Source of the DNA: Hetaerina americana
Lineage: Eukaryota; Arthropoda; Insecta; Odonata; Calopterygidae
Length of the DNA: 64,000 nt
Assembly: GCA_022747635.1 (NCBI GenBank)
Contig: JAKTNV010000008.1
Coordinates: forward strand, 196,501 to 260,500
Reading direction: 5' to 3'
Shown: piece by piece, positions 22,276 to 34,163 of the stretch
How positions within the stretch are numbered: the first letter of the stretch is position 1
Layout: each line of letters opens with the position of its first letter
Translations under genes and position numbers: made by a program
Notes under the pieces: model-generated
What the model was told of the DNA's origin: nothing
What the model saw: the letters and a program-made list of their open reading frames with translations, nothing else
The model's database searches: none

Positions 22276-23497
22276 AATACAACTAAAATAGTTGCATTTG
22301 ATAATTGTTTATTAATAATTGGAGTTGTGTATAAAAATCTGAAAATGTTATTTACACCTTCGTTGGTCGATGGGAAAACAGGAGCCGACGGTAGTCCCCG
22401 ACAGCTCTTTTGAAAAACGATAATCCTTTTGAACGGTGTTTCTCAAAGTATTTCTCGATAAACGTTCCTTTCCGAATCCTTATCTTCATTTCTTTTGTTG
22501 ATCTTTCGTTTGGATAACTCTAAAAAGTAAAGGAGACGTGAGTTTCTTGTTAAAAATCCCCTTTTGTTGTGAACTAAAATAATGAGCTAGAAATTCTTCC
22601 TTCGTCTAGCCCTAGACTTTGGAAGTGACTTGGTCGATGTCGAGTGAGTCACGGACGAATCCCCCCCCCACGTCACGGCCTTGATTCAACCCCGAGGCGC
22701 TCCCTTGAGGGAACAAATACAATTATTGAGCTTTCTTTGGCAGCTGGCGGAGCGCCATCTGCTCGCCATATTTAGAAAACTGTGGAGACCACCCGATATG
22801 GGCCATGACTCTTAGAGTAACGAAGGCGTGCCATCGAATCAACTCTCTGCCCTTTCCAACTTTGTCGCGAGTGTGTCTTTTTCCCCGAAATTGCACTGGC
22901 ATAGGTTATCGCGTAAGCGAGCACAGCAGGAAAGCGCCCTTCCACGTCAACGGGGAGAGTCTGCGGAACAACCGTGGCTAGGGTGATCACGTGTCGACTT
23001 CCAGTCCTGATTGGCGCGGACTCCAGACCAGGAAGGAAGGCCATCGATGCGCGTATCGCCATCCGTGGCATTACACACCCGCAAAATGTCTCATTAGCCG
23101 TTCCCTTTCCGGGTAGGTGAATTAAAAAAAAGCTCAATTTTAAGTGTTTTCAAGGAGTCGATTCCGTTTCACCCATTTAATTCATGTTCCATTCCATTCT
23201 CTTTTTACTTCTGTGACATTCGTCTAATTCATAAATTCTTATAAGATGCTTAAGTTTCTGATATTCCAGTATATTTGGTTCCTCGTGTTTCTCTCAACGC
23301 TGCCTTTCTGGCCAACCCCTTATCTCTCACATGCTAGCCATCCTCTCCTCCCCCCCCTTGGCCAGCTTCGTGATTCATATCCAAGGTATTCCCTTTACGC
23401 AAACAAAGGGAAAAGTCGATATCCGTACATTATCTTGGAGAGCGTCAAGAGGTATGGCGGTGCGGGTCATGACTCCCGCCCATTTATCGCGAAACTA
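22276..23497. other. Unassigned DNA
   Basis: No exon or transposon domain recognised. The middle (22,620-23,110) is GC-richer with a C run at 22,662-22,670. Frames are short and unremarkable. Confidence 0.3.
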
Positions 23498-24431
23498 CGA
23501 GGGCAGGCTGAAAACTAATGCACACGTGCTTGTAGACCACAAACAAAATGAATTCAGAAGCACTCCTGGTGGCATGTGGAAGTAACATTCCCCCCTCAAC
23601 ACACATGCGCAGGTTTCAGGTTGTTTAATTCATCCAGTGTATTTTGAGAAACGGAAGTATGGAGACGTGTTTCAGTGCTATGCCAACGCGAGTCAAACAG
23701 CGTGCTGCTATCGAATTTTTAACTGCTGAAAAAGTGACTTTTACTGAGATTCATCGTCATTTAAAGGATGTTTATGGTGACGATGCTGTTGATAGGTCTA
23801 CTGTTAATCGATGGGTAGTATAATTTCGTGGTTGCGAGCCTGGAAAAGCCATAATTGTGGATGGAACTTCTTTTTACTGTTTTATGATGCTTACCGAGTT
23901 TATGTGAACGATTTTGTGGAACGAGGGGTGACGGTACATTCTTCTCAGTATGTACAGACTCTAAAACACCTCCGACGTCGAGTTTGTCGCGTTAAAGGCA
24001 GCATCCTGGCGCCAATAATCTAGCAAAACGACTATAACGCTCGTCCGCACACCCAACACCCCGCAACTGGAGGGGCTCTGCGAAACCTGAAATTCCAACC
24101 AATTCAACACCCTCCTTATTCCCCCCGCCTTGCTATTTTTACTCTTTTCCCCGACTCAAGATATACCTCAAGGGTAATCATTACACCTCGGACGATGAGG
24201 TGAAGTTGAAAATTCGATAGCAGCACGCTGTTTAACTCGCGTTGACATAGCACCAGAACACGTCTCCATGCTTCTGCCTCTCAAAATGCACTCGATGATG
24301 ATGAAACGACCTCAAACCTGCGCATGCGTGTTGAGGGGAATGTTACTTCAACATGCCACCAGTTGTACTTCTGAAGGTCATTTTGTTGGTGGTCTACAAA
24401 TATGTGTGCATTAGTTTTCACCCTACCCTCG
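23498..24431 (+). mobile_element. Non-autonomous mariner with about 130-bp TIRs
   Basis: Exact TA flanks (23,496-23,497 and 24,432-24,433). The ends read CGAGGGCAGGCTGAAAAC and its inverse CACCCTACCCTCG, and the inverted similarity extends for about 130 bp on each side with scattered mismatches. Inside, 23,680-23,820 encodes a transposase first-HTH region (MPTRVKQRAAIEFL, then HRHLKDVYGDDAV, then STVNRW) that stops. Remnants of the 3' coding part (a YSPRLAIF-like stretch) follow at about 24,110-24,150. The catalytic core is deleted. Confidence 0.8.
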
Positions 24432-24433
24432 TA

Positions 24434-24821
24434 TCACAAAGAAAACTCTCCATTGACTAAACCATGGCGTGCGTTCCGATGACCCATTGAGCTGTGCTGG
24501 CCGGGGGCAATGATAATTGCTCCTGGTATGGTCGAAGGTCAGGAGCCAGACGAAAGGCAGTCCGCGCATCGTCTGTACCTCAGCGAGGCGGCTGCAAAGG
24601 CGGCTGACCCCAATGTGGCGGTCATTGAGTGATTGTGTCACGTTAAAATCACGATAGAGAAAGGCAACGGGAAACCACCTCAATTATTATTCCGACAAAT
24701 CTATTTTAAGCATTCAAGCATATAAATGAGTCCTGGAGTGAGGCAAAGAGAGGAAATGCGTATTTTATGGCTCTGCGAGGGGAAATGAAAAAATAGCGCG
24801 GTTTACTGGAGCGAAAGGTAT
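24434..24821. repeat. Possible SINE-like repeat (weak)
   Basis: The stretch contains GGCAACGGGAAACCACCTC at about 24,662-24,680, a motif I associate from memory with arthropod SINE bodies. The upstream part is GC-rich and structured, but no clear A/B boxes or tail are visible. Treat as provisional. Confidence 0.25.
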
Positions 24822-25010
24822 CTACATCAACACAATATACCCCGTAAGCCGCCCCCGCGAAGGTGTTAGGTCACCACCCGTAAAACAGAATAAAATCATG
24901 TGCAAAACAAACGAAAGCATGCCAAACCCACAACCACACAAACGTGCATATTCATGCCAAACCCATTTGAACGTGCCCGCAGGCAAATACATAAACTATC
25001 GACTAACATA

Positions 25011-25915
25011 CGAGGTCTATCCAATAAATACGCGAACTGGTGCATTCTACAAGTAGTTGCCTGAGACCCAATGAGCGGTCTGTTATTGACGGATCGTCGA
25101 GCTGTGCGTATGGTGCCAGTTATGTTAGTTTCTGTAGTTCTTGTTTTTACTGTTTGTAGAAAATAGAAATTTACGCAATCACGGAGCAACGAATCAACAT
25201 CGAGTTTTTTGGTGAATTGCGATAGAAGTTATCAAGTAATTAATGAACTGTTGAGATCTGTTTACGGTGATAATGCTCTGAAGAGAACATCCGTTTTAAA
25301 GTGGATTAAATCAAACAAAAAATCAAAAAAAAGCCGATCGAAAATCAAAGTCATGCTCCTGGTTATCTTACACGTCGAAGGTGTTGTTCATCATGAATTT
25401 CTTCCTGAAGGACAAACAGTAAAATGCTGAGTTCTACCTTGCAGTTCTCAAGCGTTTGAGAGATCGCGTGCGTCGTGTGCGACCACATTTGACTCTAGGC
25501 GATGGATCGATCCTTCCTTCACCATGACACAATGCACCCGCGCATTCAGCATTGATTGTTCGACAGTTTCTGGCAGAAAAATCAATCGCCTTAAACCTTG
25601 ATCATCCTCCTTATTCTTATAGATCTCGCCCCCTGCGACTTTTTCTCATTCCAAAAATGCAAAAATGTGATGAAGGGACATATCACTGGGAGGATGTGGT
25701 GGACTCAATAAAGCAAGAAGCGACGAGAAGACTAAAAAGTCTAACTGCCGAGGACTTCCATGGGTGCTTTAATAAACAGTGGAAAAGATGATGTAATAAG
25801 TGCATAGCAACAACGAATGGAGAATCCTTTGAAGGGAACAAAATCGATGCAAACTAAATTTTGCAAAATAAAGTTTTTAATGGCCTCATATCTCTAATTT
25901 ATTAGACAGACCTAG
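25011..25915 (+). mobile_element. Deleted mariner inserted in LINE family B 3' UTR
   Basis: The left end follows TA (25,009-25,010) with CGAGGTCTATCCAATAAATA; the right end near 25,900-25,915 is its inverse with mismatches. The LINE sequence matches across the site when compared with 1,090-1,110. The transposase is in pieces: an HTH stretch (VYGDNALKRTSVLKWIKS) joined to KSRSKIKVMLLV and GVVHHEFLPEGQTV, then HHDT...AHSALIVRQF with frame changes. Its internal deletion differs from the one shared by the 10.2 and 15.6 kb copies. Confidence 0.8.
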
Positions 25916-26282
25916 TTCAAATGCACCTGCGAATGTAATAGATGTCTACGAAGCGTTTGATCTTATCCTCTCTTGTAATTGGGATGTATTTACTATTTCT
26001 TTAACGACTTCTATTTCTTACTATCATGATTCCTGATTGTCTGGGGAAAGGACGAATATTTATCTCCCTCTGTTCGGGAGTGTGTCTCCCATATCTTATC
26101 TTTGTGGTCTCGCCTACCCCAAGTAGTGTGGGGCCATAATAATTCCCATTGTGACACAGTTTAGCTCTGTGTTCTGAACCTTGCTAAAAGAGTAAGTCTC
26201 GCTTGTTCTGTGACACTCGTCTTCTCATCGTAATAAGTTTTGACGAATCTGACGGATTTTCCTTCAACTTTATCTGATTATT

Positions 26283-27400
26283 TTAGCAACACTTTCTCCC
26301 AAGGATCCAAACACTTGCGGCATATTTTAAATGAGGCCTAACTCGAGCGAAATAACACCTCTCTTTAACTTTCTCATTTAATTTCCCCACCACCCGTTTA
26401 ATGAAGCCGAGTTTCTTTAAAGCTGATCCGCATATTGTCCTGATATGTGCTCCCCATGAAAGGCGTGGTGTTAGAATAACCCCCAAATATTTAACTTGAT
26501 TGGCCTTAGTCAGTACTGAACCCTCTATTTTGTAGTTTATATCCTGTTCCTCGCTTCCTTTATTCCAAAATTTCAAAACTGCGCATTTATCTATATTAAG
26601 TGTTAATCCCCATTTATTGCACCATTCCGAGATATTGTCTAAGTTTCTAGAGAGTGGCTCGCGATCTAGTTGGCTCCTTATTTCCCTGTATACCACCGTG
26701 TCGTCAGCAAATAACCTCAGATTGCTACCAACGTGTGTGCTTAAGTCATTAATGTATATTAAGAACGGAAAAGGCCCTATCACACTTCCCTGGGGGACGC
26801 CCGAAGTTACCTCTCTATCCGTTGAGCACAACCCATCTATGACTACTATTTGTTTGCGATTTGACAAGAAGTCTCTAATCCAATTCATTATTTTCTCAGT
26901 GATTCCATAGTATTTAAGTTTATGTAACAGTTTATTGTGTGGCACTTTGTCGAAGGCTTTTTTGAAATCCAGGAATACTGCATCGACTTGTGTGTTGTTT
27001 TCTCCCGTTCTAAGTATATCGTGAATGAAGAGACCAAGTTGTGTTTCGCAAGATCTGCTTTTCCTAAATCCGTGCTGGTTGTGGATGAGTATTTTCCTAC
27101 TATCAAGAAATCTCATAATGTTAGTGACAATAATGTGTTCCAATATTTTACAAGAGATCAATGTTAAAGAAATGGGTCGGTAATTGGCTGGTTTATCCCT
27201 ATCGCCGCCTTTATAGATGGGAGTTATATGGGCTAGCTTCCAGTCGCGAGGCACTGAGCCTTCTTCTAGCGATTTTATAAAAACAATATGTAAAAATGGG
27301 GCAATGTCCTCAGCTAATTCCTTTAATATTCTAGCAGGTATTTCTTCCGGACCAGGTGCCTTCTGTGCTTTGATACTACGGAGCAGATGTACTATTCCCT
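26283..27400 (-). pseudogene. LINE reverse transcriptase (Jockey/CR1 superfamily), 5' and 3' incomplete
   Basis: The open frame covers fingers, palm and thumb: VPRDWKLAHITPIYKGG, then NYRPISLTLISCKILE, then NQHGFRKSRSCETQL, then DFKKAFDKVPHNKLL (first catalytic Asp region), then SGVPQGSVIGPFPFLIYIND, then LRLFADDTVVYREI (the FADD active site, intact), then LGVILTPRLSWGAHI. The frame continues open upstream of the GTG at 27,252-27,254. The C-terminal end shifts frame after CC at 26,283. RT core motifs are intact, but there is no endonuclease and no complete protein. Confidence 0.9.
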
Positions 27401-27423
27401 GCTTGGTATTGGGATGTTTAAGA

Positions 27424-27560
27424 CTGTGATAAAGGGGAGAATGTTGGACAAACGAGGAAAGGGAAGGAATAAGATGGGGATGTTGGACGGGCTAAAAGGA
27501 GGTAGAAATTCTTCGGGATTAAAAACAGTTGAATGTAGTATGGGTTGTCGTGTTGTTTCT
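27424..27560 (+). mobile_element. RTE-like LINE 3' region fragment
   Basis: It matches the 3' coding end of the RTE-like elements (compare 44,875-44,960 and 55,675-55,760): GTGATA...GGGGAGAATGTT, then ACGAGGAAAGGGAAGGAA, then GGGATGTTGGACGGG. It directly abuts the 5'-truncated family B LINE. Confidence 0.7.
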
Positions 27561-28317
27561 TCAGACGTAGGTGGGAAGTATAGCGATGATCAGTCTGTTC
27601 TAATGCAAAATCTACCTATATTAGATAGGCTGCCAATGCTCATACTCGTAGTATAGCCCAGGGTATACTTCTGGGCTGTATTATACTGGAGCTCTGACCG
27701 GAGGACCTGAGATCGATTCTCCAGGAATGACGTCTTCGGGCATCCTCGGCTTCAAACTCATGCTGCGTGATATTCCGATTATCGAACTCGAATGGAAGGA
27801 TGTTAGCTGTAATGAGTTCCCAGGACACGGATATGAATAAAAAATGTAGTTCTTTGTGTACTTGGTTTATTTAGAATCGACCTAGCATTCCTGCCTACGA
27901 GGCGAATGCATTCGTGTGTAATTATCATTTTTCTTTCTAAAGCAATGGAGAATCCTTAGCACGTCTTGCTACTTGCAATGAAATTCTACGGAGTATTATT
28001 TTGTAAGTTTGCTGCTATATGTCATTTTAATTTAACGAGTAAATGTTTTTAGGATGACCTCATTCGCCGTTGTCATATTTTTTGGGGACAATGAATCCAT
28101 TATTAATATTCCCAATATTTTTCAATAACACTCCAGAAATACTCAACACTGTGCACGGAAGTTGCTCACCATCATCGAAGCAATACTGAGCACTTATTAA
28201 ATATTGTAATTTAATAAAACGTTGTCTTAGACAATGTAGGCTAGTGATCTCGTGACAAGCACTCGCCACATAATGTACAAAGAGTAGAAATACAGCAATT
28301 CCACATTCAATATTTAT
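27561..28317. other. Unassigned DNA
   Basis: No exon recognised. A small hairpin (AGCCCAG/CTGGGCT) lies at about 27,655-27,677. Confidence 0.3.
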
Positions 28318-28365
28318 TCACGACCACGGTTTCCCCACTGCGTGGCGTCATCATCTGATGGCGCC
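28318..28365 (-). ncRNA. Hammerhead-like motif, probable PLE pLTR remnant
   Basis: Read on the minus strand: CAGATGATGACG (core CUGANGA with one mismatch, U to A), a stem CCAC-GCA-GTGG, GGAAAC, then GTGGTCGTGAATAAATA. The order core-stem-GAAAC-GGTCGTG-AATAAA is the same as at 34.6, 40.8 and 59.8 kb. No PLE coding sequence is next to it. The core mismatch would abolish cleavage. Confidence 0.45.
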
Positions 28366-28439
28366 ACACGGTCATGAAACCTTGGCTCTTTGGCAATTAT
28401 GTTGATCATGTGTTATTAGCCCAATATTACTATTGTGGG

Positions 28440-28655
28440 CAAGATCATGTCAATAAATAAAATTCGAGAGATTAAGTGCAGAGTAGATGGATTTAAGATG
28501 CAATTTTTTCCACGAACGATAAGGGATCAGAATAAAACTACGTTTGTCCGACCGCGCTAGGAGGGATTGGTGATTTGAGTCAAGGGTAGTCTGGTGTGTG
28601 TTATCACCCCCTGCCACGCATCCTAGCGGTGACTCGCAAAACACTAAATAGAACT
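28440..28655 (+). mobile_element. LINE family A 3' end fragment
   Basis: It contains the protein-end block (FFPRTIRDQN-like, 28,499-28,535), TCCGACCGCGCTAGGAG, GGGTAGTCTGGTGTG and a decayed terminal stem-loop. It is 5'-truncated with no coding domain left. Confidence 0.75.
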
Positions 28656-31235
28656 AAACCATTAATCGTGGAATTGTGTTTATTTTTTATAAAATGGAGA
28701 AATTGCCCCGAGTAACGGCGAAAACAGTGTCTTTAGCACTCAGTACATTTGATTTCGACAGAAGGCATGTTTTTTTGTGCTAGGCACTAACTCCTGTCGT
28801 CACTCTCTGGATTGTGAGTGTGTTATTGGATAATAATGACTCTCCGCTCAAAGATGGTGGCGCGGGTTCTTAGTGCGCTGTGCGTCTCGCAATAATTTAC
28901 CGTAGTAGAAGCCCATGAAGAAGTCATCTCTTGCTAATCACGTGCTCATAATCCGCAGCCAAGTCGCAGAGAAATAGGCTCTGGGGAAATATTCGGGGAA
29001 AATTCTAATTCTGCTCCAGGACCGAAATATTTGGCGAATGCATATGACAAAATATCAGATCACAATATTGGTGGCACTGCAGATGCAAACTCGCATGTAT
29101 TATCAGAGGAGACCTCGACCGTGTCGGACAATCGTATCGTCAGTCTGTTGTCGCTCGACGCGTGTGGGCCAATTACGTATCCTTTCGTGGGAGTGCACAT
29201 TGGGATCACCTAGACGCCCGAAGAAGGGTCAGAGGATAAACTAGTTCTTTTAGTTCTCTATCGATGGATTTCCCGGTTACTCCATTGTGAATGCAGATAG
29301 GCAGACAGCCGCGAATGGACGGTGATATCGCTGGTGGCGGTGCTCAAGCACGAACAGATTGTGAGGTAAGTTTATGCATCCCCGACGAAAGTTAATGACG
29401 GTGTACGAGGGGAGTGAAGTGCGCACCAATCGAACTTATGGGGTCAGCTCGTTGGGTCCAAGGCTTGAGGCCGACGAAGCAGACTGAGCCTAGAGCTAAT
29501 AAGCGACATCGATGTGAAGCAAATAGATCGAGATTCTATTGCTTTAAACACTTGGCGTGCATCTCAATCCTTGATCGATGCATGTTTTAGTACGCTTTAT
29601 GCGAACATCCATTGCCTCAGGAACAAGGGGCTCTTATTCGAACAACTATTTCGTCATGCTAATAATGGGGTTGATGGAATTCGTGTAATTCACATCTGTG
29701 GGTTAATAGCATATCTCCTTTCACTGTAGACAAAGTCTAATCATGATTTTAAACGTGTTACTTCTAAAAATTATTGGCAGCGTTTCACGGTTTGGTGATA
29801 AGAACGATTATCTGATGAAAGACTCTTCTGCCGAGTGTGGTTGTATTGACTTGAAGTCAGCTTTTGGGATGTGTCATTTACGAGAAGACAACTAGATTTG
29901 CACAGGACTCAAGTGCACTGATCGATCATCTGATACCCGATTTTGACTCGTATACATTTTTGTAAGACACCGTTAGTACTTCTTTTTTCAGACAACCTCT
30001 CACTTAAACCTCGAGCCTAAAACTTTCTCGGCCTCCGATGAAGACAAGGCCAAGTTACATCCAATCTTAAATCCAATTTGCAACTGATTCACGTAAACAT
30101 TTGACAACTTACTCTCTCAAGAATCACTGGATGATGCATTTCCGGTGACAGATTTTAATCTGAAATCAGCGTGCTCATTAATATTCTAGTGAGCACGAGT
30201 GCTTTAAATCACATTTTCCCACAGTGTGAAGGAGGGCGAAACATTATAAGAGTAAAGCCAAGCCAAACGCGAAACCCGCAAGCCGACGGTGAAGTCGGCC
30301 CACGCTCGTCACTTGAGTGAGGCCAATGGCCTTGAGAGTTTTATGTCCTCGCTTTAAATTGTTGACGATGCATTCTTTTTTTCTCTTTTGGATACAATTG
30401 AAGAAATCTAAATGGTAATCTCAATGTGGAATCCATGTTATCTTCGTGGTCCTCAATCCGCCCGCTCCAATCAATCATTTGGCAATCCGTTGTTGCATGG
30501 AGGGTCTGACGGAAGGGGAGGGCGGAGGGAGTGTGTGGCAGGGGCTGCTTCGTGGGAGAGGTCAGCGGTCGACCTATCCTCGGACCATTCACGCTGAGTA
30601 ACGATCAATTACTTATCGTTGGGCGTGTGGTGGGTGGGAGTTGGGCGGGGCGGGGTTGCTGGCCGGCCATCGGTCGGCACGTGAACGGGGTGCCGAGGGA
30701 GGACGCGCGGAAATCAAGCGCCAATCGAGGCCGGGTTGGATGAATGCCGGCCGCTTGAAATTCATTTTCACGTATCGACCGTCGATATAAAATCAATATC
30801 GATTCCTTGATGATGGATTGACTTGGCGATAGTTGTAAGAGTGATCACGGGGGTGACGCGGAGTGACGTATTACCAGTAATTAATGACATTTTGTACTAG
30901 ATTAAAATAATCAAATGATTTATGACGATTTCCGTAATGAAAAGACTGACCTTGGCACAATTTGGACGATTATACCCTCAAGAGTTCCACGCCTTACTTC
31001 TGTGCTCTGTGGGAAATTTTTAAAATTCTTCATAAGTCACGTTAAGCTTGTAAACATCGAATTTTGATGTGGTCTCACAATATTAGGAACGTTCTAATTC
31101 AGTCAACTCGCTTTCAAAAAGGACAATACGAGAAATTTTAGGTAATCTTATCTGTTTAATAACCAATGAAAATTGAATTGTATTTTAAACGAGATTTGTT
31201 CCATAGGGAGATCTAGGATATAGATAGGAAGTGCT
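28656..31235. other. Unassigned DNA, partly GC-rich (30,480-30,760)
   Basis: No splice-bounded exon or transposon domain recognised. A GTAAGT donor-like site occurs at 29,372 after CpG-moderate DNA, but no coding potential supports an exon. The GC-rich patch at 30,480-30,760 carries compositional frames only. Confidence 0.3.
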
Positions 31236-31530
31236 AGGTATGATGGGCGAGGAGAGGGGATTGTTGAAATAGGTCGTAAGGAGACGGGGAAAATGGATGA
31301 AAAGCATACTGATTGTCTGTGAGATGTTGAAGAATGTGATAGAGGGGAGAATGTTAGGCAAGCGAGGAAAGGGCAGGAATAGGATGTGGATGTTGGACGA
31401 AAAGGAGATGAAGAGGGGCTTGTCAAAGTAGGATGTTTGGTTGTGCTCTGTTAGGATGCGAAAGTATTAATTGGAAGTTTGAGTCCATCCAAAGCCTACC
31501 TTAACCGGTAGATTACCTAATAATAATAAT
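31236..31530 (+). mobile_element. RTE-like LINE 3' end
   Basis: It carries the same 3' coding remnant as the copies at 44.9 and 55.7 kb (AATGTTAGGCAAGCGAGGAA, GATGTTGGACG) and ends with the shared terminus CCTTAACCGGTAGATTACCT followed by AATAATAATAAT. Strongly 5'-truncated. Confidence 0.8.
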
Positions 31531-32234
31531 ATTGTTAGATGGGACGCGATTATTGGAGTCAGACAGTAAATGGATCATAGTTAGTATTAAATTATTCGCA
31601 GGAACTAAGGGTGAGGTAACGGTTGGCCAGAAGAAAAGAAAAGTAATGAGCTTCTCGAGAAGTAAGTAAGCTAAGTTAGACATTAAAACAGGAGGAACCA
31701 CTGGAGCAGTTAATGCATTTCAGCAATGTTTTCGAGGTTAATGAGCGTGGTGGTGAGTAATTGGGAGAAGAATTGCGTTGTTGAAAGAGGCATTTGCAAG
31801 AAAGAGGAGGTAATTGATGGCGGGTACACTGAGTGGAGATGCGAAGAAAATATGAATAAAGGCCTTAGCGTGGGGGAAACTGTTTCTGGAGGGGAGACCT
31901 GATCTTTGGGGCAATGGGAGGATGGCCTTAGATTGGAAGCTTTCGGGATGTGGCGGTTGAAGGAGAATGTTGAAGATAATTTGGATTGAAGGAAGACATT
32001 GGAGGAGGCTCACGGCAAAGTATTCGGAGGAGGGTGAAGAAAATATTTAGTTGAAAGGAGAGGAAGTCAATGACGAAGTTTTGAATATGGTGGGCAAGGA
32101 GAGGAAGGAGTTGGCCGAAGAGATACGAGAAGGGCAAGGGGTGGAAGAGATGTCAAGAGGTGTGGAGTGGGAAAGGCCGTGAAGGGAGAACGTTGGTTTT
32201 AGTAGAGGAGGGAAGGTGACAGAGATTTTTAATT
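31531..32234. other. Purine-rich unassigned DNA
   Basis: The plus strand is strongly A/G-rich over about 600 bp; minus-strand frames rich in Pro, Ser, Leu and Phe follow from this bias. Similar purine-rich DNA adjoins PLE ends at 50.7 and 59.8 kb, so it may be PLE leader sequence, but no motif proves it. Confidence 0.3.
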
Positions 32235-32318
32235 TTATTTTGCATAGTGCACTGCGTGCCAACGCCAGGGTTTGTGGCAGGGGGTGATTACACATCAGAC
32301 TAATTTTTACCCGAAATA
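32235..32318 (-). mobile_element. LINE family A tail, target of a mariner insertion
   Basis: The minus strand shows the family A terminal stem-loop (CCCTGC...GCAG) and the GTAATCACCCCCTG-type segment. It stops at the TA where the mariner begins; no clear family A sequence resumes at 33,074. Confidence 0.7.
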
Positions 32319-33071
32319 CGAGGGTCATCCGAAAAGTAGTACCCGTTCGTGCCGCATGAAGTGCTGACGACGCGAGTAGCCGCTGGACGAGGTCAGATAG
32401 CTTCAGTGGCTTGTCTGCCTTCTCTGAGCCAAGTTGCGTGACGCTAGCATTGCCTGTGTTGTTTCTGTGATTGTTTACAATGTTTAAAAAAATTGAGAAC
32501 GCCGCCAGTTGTGAAGTGAGGGCAGTGATTAAATTCCTCAATGCAAGAAACGTTCGCCCATGTGATATTCATCGCCAATTAAAGGAGGTGTATGGAGACA
32601 ATGTAATGGACGAGTCGTCTGTTCGGCGGTGGTGTCACAACTTCAACATGGGGAGGGGGAACACACACGACGATGAGCGTTCGGGGAGACCGTCTGTCAT
32701 TACAGACCAACTGGTGAGCTCAGTTGACGAATTCGTGAGGAACGATCGGCGCGTCACAATTGATGACATCTGTGAGCATTTTCCCAATGTTTCTCGAACA
32801 ATTGTTCATGAAATTGTTAAACACCATCTGCATTATGCAAAAATTTGTGCAAGATGGGTCCCTCGCGTATCTCAATGAGCTGGCGGCGAAGGACTATGCA
32901 GCAGGAATACAGAAACTTGTCACACGTTATGACAAATGCCTTAATTTGCTTGGAGATTATGTTGAGAAGTAGTTTAAAGTATCCTCTTTCAAATAAAATT
33001 TTTTATGTTTGTTAATATTTACTTTTGTGTCTTTATTTCACGAACGGGTACTACTTTCCGGATGACCCTCG
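32319..33071 (+). mobile_element. Non-autonomous mariner, 753 bp
   Basis: Flanked by TA (32,317-32,318 and 33,072-33,073). The terminal inverted repeats of about 33 bp are nearly perfect: CGAGGGTCATCCGAAAAGTA at the left and its inverse TACTTTCCGGATGACCCTCG at the right. The inside fuses an intact N-terminal half of the transposase to its last 35 residues. Confidence 0.9.
32471..32971 (+). pseudogene. Mariner transposase with internal deletion
   Basis: The first frame (32,471-32,878) has both HTH regions: VRAVIKFLNARNVRP, then VYGDNVMDESSVRRW, then DDERSGRPSV, then TIVHEIVKHHLHYAKICARW. It then shifts frame to the C-terminal end (YAAGIQKLVTRYDKCLNLLG, then DYVEK). The DDD catalytic domain is absent. 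The DNA-binding half is intact, so a truncated TIR-binding protein could be made. Confidence 0.85.
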
Positions 33072-33073
33072 TA

Positions 33074-34080
33074 CATTCCTGGAGCCCGTGTGGAGGCCGC
33101 CGCTCTGTCTCCTTCCCCGGGTCATTCCATTCCACTTCGGTGGACCTAACGCCATCCTACGCATCATCATCTCTGCCCGCCACAGCATCCTCTAATCTCC
33201 ATCCTCAGTGATTGACAGCGCATTCCAAGCTCCAAACCCCAAATTAAATGCCGGATCATTCCACTCATGCACGCACTCCCTCTTGAGTAGTAGTAGTAGT
33301 GTACTGCCCCCCCCCCCCTCCACCGTGGATATCCGAACGGTTAGTGTACCTCCGAGGAGAGGACCACATTTGAGAGAGGGAGGGTTCTCGTTTCATTCAA
33401 AGAGAGAAAGGGAAAGTGGTGAGTTGGGCTGGCTCCTGCTCCTCGGGGTGGGTGGGGTCATGTGATGCTGTCCCGCTGCATTCCGCATTTCAGCGCCGCG
33501 GTCGCCCATTGTGCTCCCCACGTCAAAGTGGGGCAGGGGCCTCGTGCACCCTTACGCACCCTCTGCTGCTCCTAAATGGCGACCGATCGTTGGTGTGGGG
33601 AGCACCACTCGCCATTCACTCGCTAATTTCACCGCTGACCTCTGCGTGCGAGGTCGTCCGTCCCACCATCCACTGCCGGGTGAATCCACGGCATTTTTCG
33701 AATGTCAGGTGAAATTTCCATGTTTGTGGGTCAACAAATGGCGCAGATCACAAGCATTGCATTTGAACCACTTCCTGGAGTTTCATTTCCCACTGGCGGT
33801 GACGTCACTTCTTGACGCCCTGATAGGAATTATTCCATTTGATACCCGAGGCCCCTCTCCCTCCACCCCCCCCCCGGAACCCTTTCCGACATTATAGTAA
33901 TTATTCCCTGACTTTCCCAGAGTCCTCATGCCGGGGGGTGCATTCGTGACTTATTGCCGGAACGCTCTACGAAACTTCTAGAATGCGATCAGTGGAACCA
34001 TATTGCGACAATAATTCAATAATATGATGACATCGTTTGAATGCGAAGTAATGGCAACGAAAAAGCATTCGTTAAATGAA
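33074..34080. other. Unassigned GC-rich DNA
   Basis: Includes a short AGT repeat (33,286-33,299), C runs at 33,308-33,318 and 33,868-33,878. Overlapping frames on both strands are compositional. No exon recognised. Confidence 0.3.
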
Positions 34081-34163
34081 AAACACAATGTATTTTTCTA
34101 CTGTTCAAAAATACATTTCGTTCTTCATTTAATGAAGATGAACTTCCACAAAGTTGAGCCAAA
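34081..34163. repeat. Deleted repeat related to the PLE fragment at 50.6-51.0 kb
   Basis: The first 24 bp resemble 50,556-50,580 (AACACRATGTATTTTT) and the last 40 bp match 51,003-51,041 (CATTTAATGAAGATGAACTT and CCACAAAGTTGAGCCA) with one mismatch. In this copy the roughly 420 bp between them are missing. Confidence 0.6.

Larger units (their letters stand above)
24822..27418 (-). mobile_element. LINE family B, longest copy, split by a mariner
   Basis: Sense is minus. From about 27,418 it reads the RT with a KAPGPEEIPARIL block, through palm and thumb to about 26,283, then with frame breaks to a SFPQTIRNHD-like protein end near 26,040, then a 3' UTR ending at about 24,822 with a partly deleted family B stem-loop. 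A mariner (25,011-25,915) interrupts the 3' UTR. The 5' side is cut off against an RTE-like fragment at 27,424. Confidence 0.85.

Noticed and set aside
29366..29380. Splice donor (GTAAGT) as evidence of an exon
   Set aside because: A donor motif alone occurs by chance; no acceptor or coding sequence supports it.
31738..32541. Minus-strand Pro/Ser-rich frames as a gene
   Set aside because: They reflect the purine-rich plus strand and run into the mariner and LINE remnants.
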